From the NCBI GenBank assembly GCA_963779225.1, contig CAVZWW010000003.1, positions 682,001 to 746,000 of the forward strand: a stretch of DNA of 64,000 nucleotides, read 5' to 3'. Made by a program: the position numbers and the translations under genes. This stretch comes from CAVPCZ01 sp963779225. GTDB taxonomy: Bacteria > Bacteroidota > Ignavibacteria > UBA10030 > UBA6906. The notes beneath the pieces are model-generated. The model worked only from the letters and a program-made list of their open reading frames with translations. It did not search any database and was not told the DNA's origin. Positions 44,873-53,725 of this stretch are shown one piece after another. The stretch's first letter is position 1; every line of letters starts with the position of its first letter.

Positions 44873-45553
44873 TCACGCGACCTGCTGAGTCCGGGTGATG
44901 CCGTTCAACGGTTCCCTGTGCCGGTCCACAACATAAGCCCAGACGACAAACACCCAGCCGGCATTGCCGGCAATTGCGATGGCGGCTTCACTCGGAGGTG
45001 GCGGGCCGAAGATGTTTCCCGCATAGACCAGCAGGAGGATGGCCGCGAGTGACCAGAGACCGTATGAACCATAGCGGTCACGCGCCCTGGTGCATCCGGT
45101 GTACAGGAAAAGACCCGCAAGAAAAAGACAGAGTTCGAGCAGCAGCGTCCCCCAGAGCGAGTTCCAGAGTCCGAGGCCGACATACACCGTGCTGCCGAAC
45201 CCGAGCGGGAGGTCGGGGCGGTGGGTCAGGAGGTCGAGGATCCAGTGGCTGAGCACCGTACCGGCAACGACGAGGGCGTTCCGGACGTTGCTCCTGAACC
45301 CGTAGTACAGGAGTCCGGTGAGCAATGACCAGGCGACCGCGCCGAGCAGACTGTGTGTAATCGGATAATCGTAGAAGTCCAGCGGGGTCATGACGGTATT
45401 GCCCGGATCGATCCGCACGTGTTCGAATCCCAGGAGGAGGAACAACGGCCAGAGCAGGTCGACCATCTGGGTGGCGAGAAAGAGCGTACCGAGGGACACT
45501 CCGGGTGCGGCTCTCTTTGCGCCGAGCGCTACAGCGTAGTGACCGATGAACAT
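44873..45553 (-). CDS. YdjM-like integral membrane protein (putative metal-dependent hydrolase)
   Basis: 226 residues with about five to six membrane helices. The N-terminal FIGHYAVALGAKR and the internal PITHSLLGAVAWSLLTG and LSHWILDLLTHRPDLPLG segments bring His and Asp residues into membrane-edge positions typical of the YdjM/PF04307 family of putative membrane metallohydrolases. 39 nt after the M50 protease gene on the same strand, so probably co-transcribed. Molecular role not known. Confidence 0.75.
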   Translation of the reverse strand: MFIGHYAVALGAKRAAPGVSLGTLFLATQMVDLLWPLFLLLGFEHVRIDPGNTVMTPLDFYDYPITHSLLGAVAWSLLTGLLYYGFRSNVRNALVVAGTVLSHWILDLLTHRPDLPLGFGSTVYVGLGLWNSLWGTLLLELCLFLAGLFLYTGCTRARDRYGSYGLWSLAAILLLVYAGNIFGPPPPSEAAIAIAGNAGWVFVVWAYVVDRHREPLNGITRTQQVA

Positions 45554-45592
45554 GCTTGCCTCCTCTGCGATCGTGTTGTCGGGTCGGTGTTG

Positions 45593-46240
45593 TCAGGCCA
45601 GTGCAAACAGGGCGAGCAGCCATTCACCTGTCCACCTGACGGCCTTCCCGATAGGCAGAATGTCGATGTTCAGCACACGCTCGGCGATGATGACACCGAG
45701 CAGGAGAAACGTTCCGTACTTGTAGAAAGCCCGGACATTGACATCATCTTGAATATTGAGGGTCTGCAGCAGCACATGCGACCCGTCGAGGGGCGGGACG
45801 GGCAAAAGATTAAAGACGAACAGTCCAAGGTTTACGTACACTCCCGCAATCAGCGCGTTGATGATCCAGGAGTACACAGCATTTCCTTCATACGGGACAG
45901 CAATCAGGACAATCTTGATGATCCCTGCGCAGATGAAACTGAGGCCGAGGTTGGAAAGGGGACCGGCGACGGCAATCAGCGCATCGTCGCGACGCGGATT
46001 GCCGAGCCTGGACCTGTCGATTATGACGGGTTTGGCCCAGCCAAAGCCGGCGATAATGAGGAGGAGAAAGCCGAACGGATCGATGTGTTTCAGCGGGTTG
46101 AGGGAATAGCGTCCCATACGCCGGGCCGTGTCGTCACCCAGGTGGAAGGCAACAAAGGCATGGGCAAATTCATGTACGGTGAATCCCAGGACGATACCGG
46201 GAAGGACCTGGAGGATATAGCCGAAGTCGAGATTGGTCAT
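45593..46240 (-). CDS. site-2 protease family (M50) membrane metalloprotease
   Basis: 215 residues, no PDZ domain, so of the compact SpoIVFB/FtsH-independent type. Zinc motif HEFAH at residues 23-27 (GFTVHEFAHAFVAFHLGD), helix NLGLFVFNLLPVPPLDGSHVL with the third ligand Asp. The GRYSLNPLKHIDPFGFL segment after helix 1 is typical of this compact family. All ligands are present. Substrate probably a membrane-bound regulator or signal-peptide remnant. First gene of an M50-YdjM pair. Confidence 0.92.
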   Translation of the reverse strand: MTNLDFGYILQVLPGIVLGFTVHEFAHAFVAFHLGDDTARRMGRYSLNPLKHIDPFGFLLLIIAGFGWAKPVIIDRSRLGNPRRDDALIAVAGPLSNLGLSFICAGIIKIVLIAVPYEGNAVYSWIINALIAGVYVNLGLFVFNLLPVPPLDGSHVLLQTLNIQDDVNVRAFYKYGTFLLLGVIIAERVLNIDILPIGKAVRWTGEWLLALFALA

Positions 46241-46430
46241 GCGAGAGAGCGATCAGTCCTTCTGTGCGGTGTGCATCCGTTTGGAGGAGCGTCCGGCTAT
46301 CCCGGGCAGAGGCCTGCACGTATGGTCGCCGGCGATCACGCCCTGCTGGCGATATGGCCGGCGGGCACGGACTCCTTCATGATAGGGAGGTGGCTGGTGG
46401 GATGCAACCCCCGGATACGCAGACACGGCG

Positions 46431-46459
46431 TTGCTTTTCAGACGGGTTGTTTGTAAACT
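46431..46459 (+). promoter_or_regulatory. predicted promoter in the 46241-46633 gap
   Basis: TTGCTT (46431-46436), 17 bp, TAAACT (46454-46459). It would give a leader of about 170 nt ahead of the ATG at 46634. The rest of the 393-bp gap (46241-46430) shows no supported gene; its reading frames are Arg-rich and unlike known proteins. Confidence 0.45.
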
Positions 46460-46484
46460 ACTTTTTCAGACGGCTTTCCGGGTT

Positions 46485-46501
46485 TTCCCGCTGTGCGGGA
46501 A
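46485..46501 (+). other. leader hairpin
   Basis: TTCCCGC (46485-46491) and GCGGGAA (46495-46501) pair perfectly with a 3-nt loop. It lies about 30 bp after the predicted promoter and 130 nt before the DUF6265-like gene. No T-run follows. Confidence 0.4.
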
Positions 46502-46633
46502 TATCCCCTCAGAAGTCTATTTATGCCACAGCATATCGATCGGCACGCGGTGTTTCTCACCCCCGGTCCAGCTGGCGTACTCGCCGGCGGAGATCCCGGG
46601 AAACAGGCGTGCAACCGGCAGGTGTTGCCCTTC

Positions 46634-47110
46634 ATGCGTACGTTCATCATTGGCATTGTCATCGGCGTGCTCGCTGTGTATGTTGCGGATTCCGCTTCCA
46701 ACCCGCAGCAGGATAAACCCGGTATTGCCGCTCTGGAATGGATGGCCGGATTCTGGGTAGGTGTCGAACACGGCATACGCATGGAAGAGTTCTGGATGCG
46801 ATCTGCCGGCGGCGTCATGCTCGGTCTCCACCGGGATATCGACTCGGCGGGGTTGGTCTGGTTCGAATACCTTCGGATCGAGGCGACCGAATCGGGTATT
46901 GCCTATGTCGCAAATCCCCAGGGGCGGGGACCCACGGTGTTTCCCCTCAAAGAAGCGGTGCGCAAGCGTGCGGTATTCGAGAACCTCGAACTGGACTTTC
47001 CGCAACGCATCATCTACAGGTTGGAAGACGACGGCCTTCATGCGCGCATCGAAGGACTCGAAGACGGAAAGGTAAAAGCACGGGAGTGGGTCTGGAAAAA
47101 AAGCCAATGA
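46634..47110 (+). CDS. DUF6265-like exported protein
   Basis: 158 residues from ATG 46634, with an N-terminal hydrophobic segment (TFIIGIVIGVLAVYVADSAS). The rest shows the WMAGFWVG...GIRMEEFWMRSAGGVMLGL pattern and VWFEYLRIEA, features of the DUF6265 calycin-like family, whose function is unknown. An in-frame upstream reading as far as 46493 gives non-homologous sequence, so the shorter start is preferred. It overlaps the following acetyltransferase gene by ATGA. Confidence 0.65.
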   Translation: MRTFIIGIVIGVLAVYVADSASNPQQDKPGIAALEWMAGFWVGVEHGIRMEEFWMRSAGGVMLGLHRDIDSAGLVWFEYLRIEATESGIAYVANPQGRGPTVFPLKEAVRKRAVFENLELDFPQRIIYRLEDDGLHARIEGLEDGKVKAREWVWKKSQ

Positions 47111-47553
47111 TTCGTTGGCGATGGCACACCTATCAACAGCTCACCACCGACCTGTTGTACGCCATTCTCCGTTTGCGCCAGGCGGTCTTCAGTGTTGAAC
47201 AGTCGTGCGCATACCTGGACCTGGATGGGCGCGATCAGCACTCGTTGCATTTGACCGGTCACGATGACGGGGGGGAACTGGTGGCGTATCTTCGCATCGT
47301 GGAACCGGGCAGACGCTTCTCGGTACCTTCCATCGGGCGCGTGATCACGAGTCAGAGCGTTCGCCGGTCCGGTGTGGGGAAGGACCTGATGGCAGAGGGG
47401 CTCAGGAAAGCGGCCGAAGTGTATCCGGGGCAGCCCAACCGTATCTCTGCCCAAGAGTATCTTGAGCGGTTCTATAACAGTTTCGGCTATGTGCGGGCGG
47501 GGGAAGTGTATGATGAGGACGGTATTCCGCACGTCGAAATGTTGCGGATGTAG
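47107..47553 (+). CDS. GNAT-family acetyltransferase, ElaA-like
   Basis: 148 residues. ElaA-type features: ITRWRWH-like IRWRWHTYQQLTTDLLYAILRLRQAVFSVEQ start with FxVEQ, the DLDGRDQHSLHL segment, LVAYLRI, the acetyl-CoA loop SQSVRRSGVGKDLMAEGL, and C-terminal YNSFGYVRAGEVYDEDGIPHVEML. Small cytosolic acetyltransferase of unknown substrate. ATG overlaps the preceding stop. Confidence 0.88.
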   Translation: MIRWRWHTYQQLTTDLLYAILRLRQAVFSVEQSCAYLDLDGRDQHSLHLTGHDDGGELVAYLRIVEPGRRFSVPSIGRVITSQSVRRSGVGKDLMAEGLRKAAEVYPGQPNRISAQEYLERFYNSFGYVRAGEVYDEDGIPHVEMLRM

Positions 47554-47620
47554 CGCCGGCATTGTTCCCATAGTGGTGCAGGAGATCCTGTCTGCGCCGT
47601 CAGGATGCGAAGGTCTTCAC

Positions 47621-48433
47621 ATGGGTGCATACACGAACCGCATATATGGTGCAACGACCGTCATCACCGGTGCATCGTCGGGCATCGGGCGGGCGGCAGC
47701 GATGGCGTTTGCCCGGGAGGGTGCACGGGTGGTTCTTGCCGCGCGGAATCGGGAGGAGCTCCGGCGGGCGGAGGTTGATGTACGGACCACGGGTGCCGAA
47801 GTGCTTGTGGTTCCGACCGATGTGACGGACGAGGCGAGTGTGGACCGGCTCGTCCGCGATACGCTCGCCCGGTTCGGCCGGATCGATATTGTCGTCTGCA
47901 ATGCCGGGGTGTATCACCGCAGTGCCGTCCGTGATCTTGCCCTGGCCGACATTGAAAGGTGCATGGCGGTCAATTACTACGGAACGGTGCATCTGATTCG
48001 TGCGGTGCTTCCTCACCTGCTGGGACAGCGATCGGGACATATCGTGGCGGTCACCTCTATTGACGGAAAAAAAGGTTTGCCGCCCGATGCCGCATACGCG
48101 GCCTCAAAATTTGCGACGACGGGTTTTATGGACGTTCTGCGGCAGGAACTCCACGGCACCGGTGTCTGCGCATCGACGATTCTTCCCGGGCGCGTGGACA
48201 CGCCGATGATTGCAGCACTGGATGTCCCGGCGGCATCGGCAAAAATTTCCAGTGAGCGGGTTGCGCGCGCCATTGTACGTGCCGTACGGCAACGCCGGCG
48301 TGAAATCGTGGTTCCGTTCAGCGGCCCGAAGGCGCTGATTGTGCTCAGCAGCATCTGGGCGGGAATGGGAGACGGTCTTGTCAGGGTGTTCAAACTCGAG
48401 GGAAGAGAAACTGGCACAGAGAAACGTTTATGA
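47621..48433 (+). CDS. short-chain dehydrogenase/reductase
   Basis: 270 residues of classical SDR: cofactor loop TGASSGIG, LAARNREEL (Arg favours NADP), CNAGVYHRS, catalytic Ser in VTSIDGKKG, and YAASK with catalytic Tyr and Lys, then PGRVDTPM. The C-terminal hydrophobic PKALIVLSSIWAGMGDG segment may help membrane contact, as in the DltE/YqjQ-like branch. Substrate unknown. It overlaps the next gene by ATGA, so the two proteins are probably made in step. Confidence 0.9.
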   Translation: MGAYTNRIYGATTVITGASSGIGRAAAMAFAREGARVVLAARNREELRRAEVDVRTTGAEVLVVPTDVTDEASVDRLVRDTLARFGRIDIVVCNAGVYHRSAVRDLALADIERCMAVNYYGTVHLIRAVLPHLLGQRSGHIVAVTSIDGKKGLPPDAAYAASKFATTGFMDVLRQELHGTGVCASTILPGRVDTPMIAALDVPAASAKISSERVARAIVRAVRQRRREIVVPFSGPKALIVLSSIWAGMGDGLVRVFKLEGRETGTEKRL

Positions 48434-49980
48434 GTGACACACGAAAATCGGACGTGATGAGTGTCGATGCCGTAGCCGCGATCCTCGGCGTGCCGGGGGC
48501 GGTACCTCTGTCGGCCGTGGCAATGGCCAGGAGCCTTCACGTGACGTTTTCCCCGGGGCGCACGGTGAGCGGGCGCGTGGCAGCCTTCAGTGCACAGTTG
48601 CATGACGCCCTGGTGGCCTGCGGTGTCACTGTGCTGCCGTATGCGGAGGCGCTTGCGAATCCTGTAACAGGCAAACTCCGCGAAGGGATCGTGGTCATTG
48701 CGCCCGGCGAGCTGGAATCCGGCAATCTGCCCGTGGATCATGTGACCAATCTCCGGCGGGCAACGATTGTGGGGATCGTGGACGGGCCATGTCCCGCCGA
48801 TGTTGCGATGGCTTCGCAGGAAAAATTGAACAGCATTGTCAAGATGCTTGCGTGGAATATTGTACAGGTGGTGATCTATGTCGATGATGCGGACTGGACC
48901 GTCTGCACGATGAACGGCGCGATCATACGCTGCAGCATGAAGACGCTTCACGAAGAAGCGTTCAGCGTACTTGTCCCCAAGCTTGCAGCGCCTGTTGTTC
49001 CACCCCACGCAAGCGACTTTGACGTGCGCGAGGGCGGACTGGATCTTCACGATCCGCGGTATCGTCCCTATGTTCAGGACTTCCAGGAGAGCGGGAAACT
49101 CTGGTCCGATACAGGCCTGATGCTTTTCCACACCTCCCTCGAATCGCTTGCCTTCCGCAACCGGTATTACAAGCGTCTCGCTGCGGCGTATCTGGACCAC
49201 CGTTCGGGGATGAGCTACGGGTTTCTCGCGCGGCAGCTTCCTGTGGATCCGCCCCTCGCACTCACGGCGGGGGAAGCGTGGGAGAAATTTCGTGTGGACA
49301 TCCGGAGCGGTCCCGGGGTGATGCATATCAACGACGCACTGCACGTCACGGTAAACATGCCGCAGGGCCCCGTTCTTCTCCGGGTGCCGGACATCTGGGT
49401 ATTGACGACCCGTTCGGGATGCGACAAATCAAACATCGATCCACAGCGCGATCTGGTGATGCTTGGACTGTCCCAGGGCCGGATTATTTTCTCCACACCG
49501 CGCGGGGTCGGCCGGAGCACGGATTACAGACCTTCGTACGACACGCTGACCATACTGTCGCACGCCATGGCCAATGCCCTTGTGGCGGGATTGTTGCACC
49601 GGGTCCAACCGGACGCATGGTTTGCCGACACCCTGCGAGCCTCCGGCATGGCGCTGGCGCACTGGCACGGGTACCTGCAGAGTGCGACACTACCCGAGGG
49701 ATATATAGTCCACGGTGAGGACAACCCACCCGTCTCCTGTTCTACATTCCAGGCGGGGATCTTTGCGCTCCGCGGAAAGATTGAGGCGTATTCCCGCAGT
49801 ATGACGGTTCACAAACCCTTTTCCGGCGACGCTCATGTGGAGCCCCATCACGGGATCAATCTCACCGGACCAACACTTCTCTGGCTGGCCCAGTGGGCGC
49901 TGGAACGGCTGGAGGTATTGACGGAGCTTCAGGCGCAAGGGACAATGGCCGGCGAGAGGATGATTGCGGTAGGAAGGTAG
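48430..49980 (+). CDS. 516-residue protein of unknown function
   Basis: Well-behaved coding sequence, not recognised. Predicted soluble with no signal peptide or membrane segment. N-terminal 120 residues look like an alpha/beta domain (LHVTFSPGRTVSGRVAAF, GIVVIAPGELESGNLPVDHV). Conserved-looking motifs include VIYVDDADWTVCTMNGAIIRC, a Cys-rich pair of short motifs, PPHASDFDVREGGLDLHDPRYRP, RSGMSYGFLARQLPVDP, TTRSGCDKSNIDP, MALAHWHGYLQSATLPEGYIVHGEDNPPV and KPFSGDAHVEPHHGINL. Clusters of His, Asp and Cys could bind metal but no known pattern was matched. Translationally coupled to the SDR gene (ATGA), so a shared pathway is likely. Confidence 0.7.
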   Translation: MSDTRKSDVMSVDAVAAILGVPGAVPLSAVAMARSLHVTFSPGRTVSGRVAAFSAQLHDALVACGVTVLPYAEALANPVTGKLREGIVVIAPGELESGNLPVDHVTNLRRATIVGIVDGPCPADVAMASQEKLNSIVKMLAWNIVQVVIYVDDADWTVCTMNGAIIRCSMKTLHEEAFSVLVPKLAAPVVPPHASDFDVREGGLDLHDPRYRPYVQDFQESGKLWSDTGLMLFHTSLESLAFRNRYYKRLAAAYLDHRSGMSYGFLARQLPVDPPLALTAGEAWEKFRVDIRSGPGVMHINDALHVTVNMPQGPVLLRVPDIWVLTTRSGCDKSNIDPQRDLVMLGLSQGRIIFSTPRGVGRSTDYRPSYDTLTILSHAMANALVAGLLHRVQPDAWFADTLRASGMALAHWHGYLQSATLPEGYIVHGEDNPPVSCSTFQAGIFALRGKIEAYSRSMTVHKPFSGDAHVEPHHGINLTGPTLLWLAQWALERLEVLTELQAQGTMAGERMIAVGR

Positions 49981-49989
49981 GTTGTGGAA

Positions 49990-50445
49990 TCAGGGTTTCA
50001 GGAAGTTCCGCAGGGCGTCAAAATCCGGGAAAATCCGCGTCACACATCCCAGCACCCAGCCGGGAATATCCGTTTCGGGGACGGAGGTGACGAGGTAGAC
50101 CGGTTTGTTGAAGTATCGTGCAATCGTGATTTCCCCCTTTGTCCCCGCTCCGCGTTGTGCGGATTCATCCCAGTAGCATATCACCAGGTCTGACTGTTCG
50201 GCGACCGCGCGGCAATCGAGCTCGACGATCTGGCGCACGAGTTCGCGAAAACGTTTCGGGTTGCCGGATTTCAGGTCGCGAAAGTCTGTTCCGGGAAGTT
50301 GGACCTGCAGAAATCTCTCGCTTTCACTGTTGGGATTGAATGACGTCCAGCGGAGCTCCCGATGCAGCCACTGTTCCATCTGTTCCCGCCAGCCGCGTCC
50401 TTCGTCGGACGCGTATTCCATGCCGCCTGAAAGATAGACGTTCAT
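49990..50445 (-). CDS. nucleoside 2-deoxyribosyltransferase-like protein
   Basis: 151 residues. The first strand [11 protein letters not shown], the acidic LVICYWDES segment and GTKGEITIARYFNKPVYLVTS fit the nucleoside deoxyribosyltransferase/TIR-like fold (Nuc_deoxyrib_tr). The catalytic Glu of the family is usually in a GxxxE context, matched here by GTKGEI. Start ATG overlaps the stop of the upstream lipid-kinase gene by ATGA. Last gene of the tRNA-tilS-hpt-ftsH run. It may act in nucleotide salvage like hpt (inference). Confidence 0.65.
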   Translation of the reverse strand: MNVYLSGGMEYASDEGRGWREQMEQWLHRELRWTSFNPNSESERFLQVQLPGTDFRDLKSGNPKRFRELVRQIVELDCRAVAEQSDLVICYWDESAQRGAGTKGEITIARYFNKPVYLVTSVPETDIPGWVLGCVTRIFPDFDALRNFLKP

Positions 50446-51113
50446 CCGGGGATCAGGTCGAGTGCATGGACGTTGATGGCGGGCAGCAGCAGGATATAGA
50501 GTCCCCACATCGCCAGGCTGATGGCAATCGGTATGGAGAGATTATCGTCAATGAGGTCACGGGAAAGGGCTTCCACGATGGCGCCGAGTGCTGTTGCCAG
50601 GACGCCGATGAGGTATTCCGCGGGCAGGTATTCGACTTTCGGTGCGAGAGCCACCACCAGAAGGCCGCTGACAAAGAAGGCGGTTGTGCCTTCGAGGGAT
50701 TTGCCGAGAAAGGGATGGCGCCCGAACTTCCGTCCGATCAGCGCGGCGGAGGTATCGGAGATGATGAGGATGGCAAACGCCGTGATGACAATGACCTTGG
50801 GAAAAAGCCAGATGCAGAGTGTTGCGGAAAGCAGGACGAACGTGGCGCCGTTCAGACGCCTGCGCCGCGCACTCCGTTCATGGCGGCGCAGGAGAAATCC
50901 AAAGAACTTCGTGTAGAGTTCCCCGAATGCCGGCACGTACAATCGCGCCAGATCCGAAAAACCGAACAGGAGCGTCAGCGGGATCAGAATCGTGAGCGCG
51001 GTGGGGCGGGAGATGAAAAGGTAAACCACCGGAATCGAAAGCGAGCTCAGATGGATCCCCTTGCGGATGAGTTCGGTCGCATAGCTCTCCTCGACGCTCC
51101 GGAGATCGTTCAT
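50442..51113 (-). CDS. SEC59/DGK1/VTE5-like CTP-dependent lipid kinase (cytidylyltransferase-related)
   Basis: 223 residues with about seven membrane helices. [20 protein letters not shown] at the start (RK-H motif), [63 protein letters not shown] and [16 protein letters not shown] match the dolichol kinase/diacylglycerol kinase/phytol kinase family, related in sequence to CdsA. It probably phosphorylates a lipid alcohol or diacylglycerol at the membrane. Overlaps ftsH by ATGA. Confidence 0.82.
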   Translation of the reverse strand: MNDLRSVEESYATELIRKGIHLSSLSIPVVYLFISRPTALTILIPLTLLFGFSDLARLYVPAFGELYTKFFGFLLRRHERSARRRRLNGATFVLLSATLCIWLFPKVIVITAFAILIISDTSAALIGRKFGRHPFLGKSLEGTTAFFVSGLLVVALAPKVEYLPAEYLIGVLATALGAIVEALSRDLIDDNLSIPIAISLAMWGLYILLLPAINVHALDLIPG

Positions 51114-53173
51114 GTCCTGGCCGGCGCGCCGCCGCCTTCCGGCGCGGGCGTCTGGACTTTGCCGTCGGTGCTCCCTTTGTTGCCGCGCCGTTCCATCGGG
51201 GGAAGCGATTCACCGCGAATCACCGCATCAATCTCCACCGAGTCGAGGATCTCACGTTCGAGCAATGCCGCTGCGAGGCGGTGAAGCGTTTCGATATTGT
51301 CTGTGAGAATCTTCTCCGCGCGCTTCATGCAGGAATTGACGATCTTCTTGATCTCGTCGTCGATGGTAATCGCGGTTTCCTCGCTGTAGTTCTTGTGCTG
51401 TGCGATCTGCCGGCCCAGGAATATCTCCTCCTCCTTCTGTCCGTATGCAAGCGGCCCGAGTTTGTCGCTCATACCCCACTCGCACACCATTTTCCGGGCA
51501 ATCTCCGTGGAGCGTTCGATGTCGTTGCCGGCGCCGGTGGTCAGCTGGCCGAAGATCAGTTTTTCCGCGGCGCGGCCGCCAAGGGCGTAGGTGATCATCG
51601 TTTCGAGGTACAGTTTCGAGTACGTGTGTTTCTCGTCAATCGGGATGTATGTGGTCAACCCGAGGGCGCGTCCGCGCGGGATGATGGTGACTTTGTGGAC
51701 CGGGTCCGCTTCGGGGAGCTTGCGTGCGACGAGCACGTGTCCGATCTCATGGTAGGACGTGATGTTCCGCTCTTTTTCGGTGATGATCAGGCTCTTCCGT
51801 TCCATGCCCATCATCACCTTGTCCTTGGATTCTTCGAAGTGGCGCATGTTCACGGCGCGGGCATTCTGCCGGGCGGCGAGCAGCGCCGCCTCGTTCACCA
51901 GGTTGGCAAGCTCGGCGCCTGCGAGTCCGGGTGTCCCCTTGGCAAGGACATCCAGATGCACATCGTCGGCCAGCGGGATGTTCTTTGTGTGAACCCGGAG
52001 AATGCCCTCGCGGCCTTTCACGTCGGGGCGGTCCACGACGACCTGCCGGTCAAACCGGCCGGGGCGCATGAGTGCGGGGTCGAGCACATCGGGACGATTG
52101 GTGGCGGCGATGATGATGACGCCGCTGTTCTGTTCGAACCCGTCCATTTCAACGAGCAGCTGGTTCAACGTCTGTTCACGCTCATCGTGGCCGCCGCCCA
52201 GTCCGGCGCCGCGGTGGCGTCCGACGGCGTCAATTTCGTCGATAAAAATGATACACGGGGCGCTTTTCTTTCCCTGTTCAAACAGGTCCCTCACCCGGCT
52301 GGCGCCCACGCCGACAAACATCTCGACGAAGTCTGCCCCCGAAATGGAGAAGAACGGTACGCCGGCTTCTCCAGCAACCGCGCGGGCGAGGAGCGTTTTG
52401 CCCGTGCCCGGAGGTCCCAGCAGGAGCACTCCGCGCGGGATCTTGCCTCCCAGCTTCTGAAACTTGGCGGGTTCTTTGAGGAACTCGATGATTTCCATGA
52501 GTTCCGACTTGGCTTCATCCGCTCCCGCGACATCAAGGAACGTCACCTTCGGTGCGCCTTCGTTCAGCATTTTCGCACGGCTTTTGCCGAAGGAGAAGAT
52601 GCCTTTCGGCCCCGCTCCCTGCATTCTGCGCATAATGATCAACCAGACGACGAGAAGGAGCACCCAGGGGAGGGCGCTGACGAGCGCGCTCATCCAGGTG
52701 TTGTCTTCCCGTTCCACCGAAAATTCGATCTTCCGGTCGCCCCACTCCTTGATCACGGCACTGTCGAGAATCGGCAGCGTGAGCACGAATTTTGTCACCG
52801 GAACATCGCGTCCGGCGCGGTTCACATGTCCGGGCGACTTCAGTTCGCCGTGAAAATCAAAATTGGTGAGTTCCGACTTCTTTACCGTGGCACGGCGGAT
52901 CTGGTTTGTCTGCAGGAACTCCTGGTATTCGCTGTATGTCACTTCCGTCTCACTGGGCTCCGTTCCCTTGAACAGGGTCATCACCAGGAACACCACCACG
53001 ATAATGGCGGACCAGCTGAGGACGACCTTCAGGACTTTGTTCCAGTTAAAGTCGTCGTCAGGACGGGACTGGGGCCCCGATTTTTTTTGCCGCAGAGGGC
53101 GCGGTGTGGTACGGCGACGATCCGGGTCGCCGCCCTTCCGTGAGTCGATGCCGTTGTTCTTCTGTTCGTCCAT
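51110..53173 (-). CDS. ftsH: ATP-dependent zinc metalloprotease FtsH
   Basis: 687 residues. Membrane helices at about 46-67 and 165-182, periplasmic domain between, AAA module with Walker A GPPGTGKT (253-260), Walker [12 protein letters not shown], second region of homology [17 protein letters not shown], and zinc motif HEIGH (475-479; usually HEAGH). Third ligand region [17 protein letters not shown] intact. Degrades membrane and soluble proteins; essential in many bacteria. N-terminal Arg- and Lys-rich tail. 9 nt after hpt, in one operon; short C-terminal tail after [12 protein letters not shown] is Pro- and Gly-rich. Confidence 0.97.
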   Translation of the reverse strand: MDEQKNNGIDSRKGGDPDRRRTTPRPLRQKKSGPQSRPDDDFNWNKVLKVVLSWSAIIVVVFLVMTLFKGTEPSETEVTYSEYQEFLQTNQIRRATVKKSELTNFDFHGELKSPGHVNRAGRDVPVTKFVLTLPILDSAVIKEWGDRKIEFSVEREDNTWMSALVSALPWVLLLVVWLIIMRRMQGAGPKGIFSFGKSRAKMLNEGAPKVTFLDVAGADEAKSELMEIIEFLKEPAKFQKLGGKIPRGVLLLGPPGTGKTLLARAVAGEAGVPFFSISGADFVEMFVGVGASRVRDLFEQGKKSAPCIIFIDEIDAVGRHRGAGLGGGHDEREQTLNQLLVEMDGFEQNSGVIIIAATNRPDVLDPALMRPGRFDRQVVVDRPDVKGREGILRVHTKNIPLADDVHLDVLAKGTPGLAGAELANLVNEAALLAARQNARAVNMRHFEESKDKVMMGMERKSLIITEKERNITSYHEIGHVLVARKLPEADPVHKVTIIPRGRALGLTTYIPIDEKHTYSKLYLETMITYALGGRAAEKLIFGQLTTGAGNDIERSTEIARKMVCEWGMSDKLGPLAYGQKEEEIFLGRQIAQHKNYSEETAITIDDEIKKIVNSCMKRAEKILTDNIETLHRLAAALLEREILDSVEIDAVIRGESLPPMERRGNKGSTDGKVQTPAPEGGGAPART

Positions 53174-53182
53174 GTGAAAGTG

Positions 53183-53725
53183 TCAGGCTTTCAGTCTGTA
53201 GATCGATTTCAGGTTGCGTTCCCGCTGCGCGTAATCCAGACCATATCCGATGACAAATGCGGAGGGGATGGTAAACCCCACATAGTCGAGCTGGATGTCT
53301 GTTTTTACGGATGCGGGCTTGTATAATAATGTAACAACTTTAAACGATGCGGGGTTCTGCCGCATGATAAGATCGCGGATATACTGCATGGAAAGTCCCG
53401 AGTCTACAATATCCTCGACGATGATGATATCCCGCCCGGGAACCTGGCAATTGAGATCCTTCAGCAGCCGCACATTGCCGGAGCTGATCTTGGCGTCGCC
53501 GTAGCTGGAGAGCTTCAGGAAATCCATCTCACAATCGATCGTGACCTCACGAATCAAATCGGCGAAGAAGATGAACGAGCCGTTCAGGATGCCGATGAAC
53601 ACAGGGACTTTCCCCCGGTAGTCCTTGCTGATGGTGCGGGCCAGGGAGCGGACACGGGTTTTGATGCGGCGCTCGCTGATCATCACATCAAACGCGTCGC
53701 CGTTAACTTTGAGGGCTTTCGCCAT
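53183..53725 (-). CDS. hpt: hypoxanthine phosphoribosyltransferase
   Basis: Purine salvage enzyme making IMP/GMP from base and PRPP. 180 residues from ATG 53725. VFIGILNGSFIFFADLIR, MDFLKLSSYGDAKISSG, PRPP loop IIIVEDIVDSGLSMQYI and IPSAFVIGYGLDYAQRERNL are all present. Upstream in-frame sequence to 53890 belongs to the tilS overlap and is ignored. Overlaps the 3' end of tilS by 23 bp, as is common for the tilS-hpt pair, and precedes ftsH by 9 nt, also a conserved order in bacteria. Confidence 0.95.
   Translation of the reverse strand: MAKALKVNGDAFDVMISERRIKTRVRSLARTISKDYRGKVPVFIGILNGSFIFFADLIREVTIDCEMDFLKLSSYGDAKISSGNVRLLKDLNCQVPGRDIIIVEDIVDSGLSMQYIRDLIMRQNPASFKVVTLLYKPASVKTDIQLDYVGFTIPSAFVIGYGLDYAQRERNLKSIYRLKA

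Noticed and set aside
45353..46456. A 367-codon plus-strand frame across the M50 and YdjM-like genes
   Set aside because: Spans two well-supported minus-strand genes and has no family features.
46264..46716. 150-codon frame in the intergenic gap
   Set aside because: Arg- and Gly-rich, no family resemblance, overlaps the DUF6265-like gene in another frame.
51281..53143. A 620-codon open frame opposite ftsH
   Set aside because: It mirrors the codon pattern of FtsH on the other strand, gives a composition unlike a folded protein, and has no RBS.
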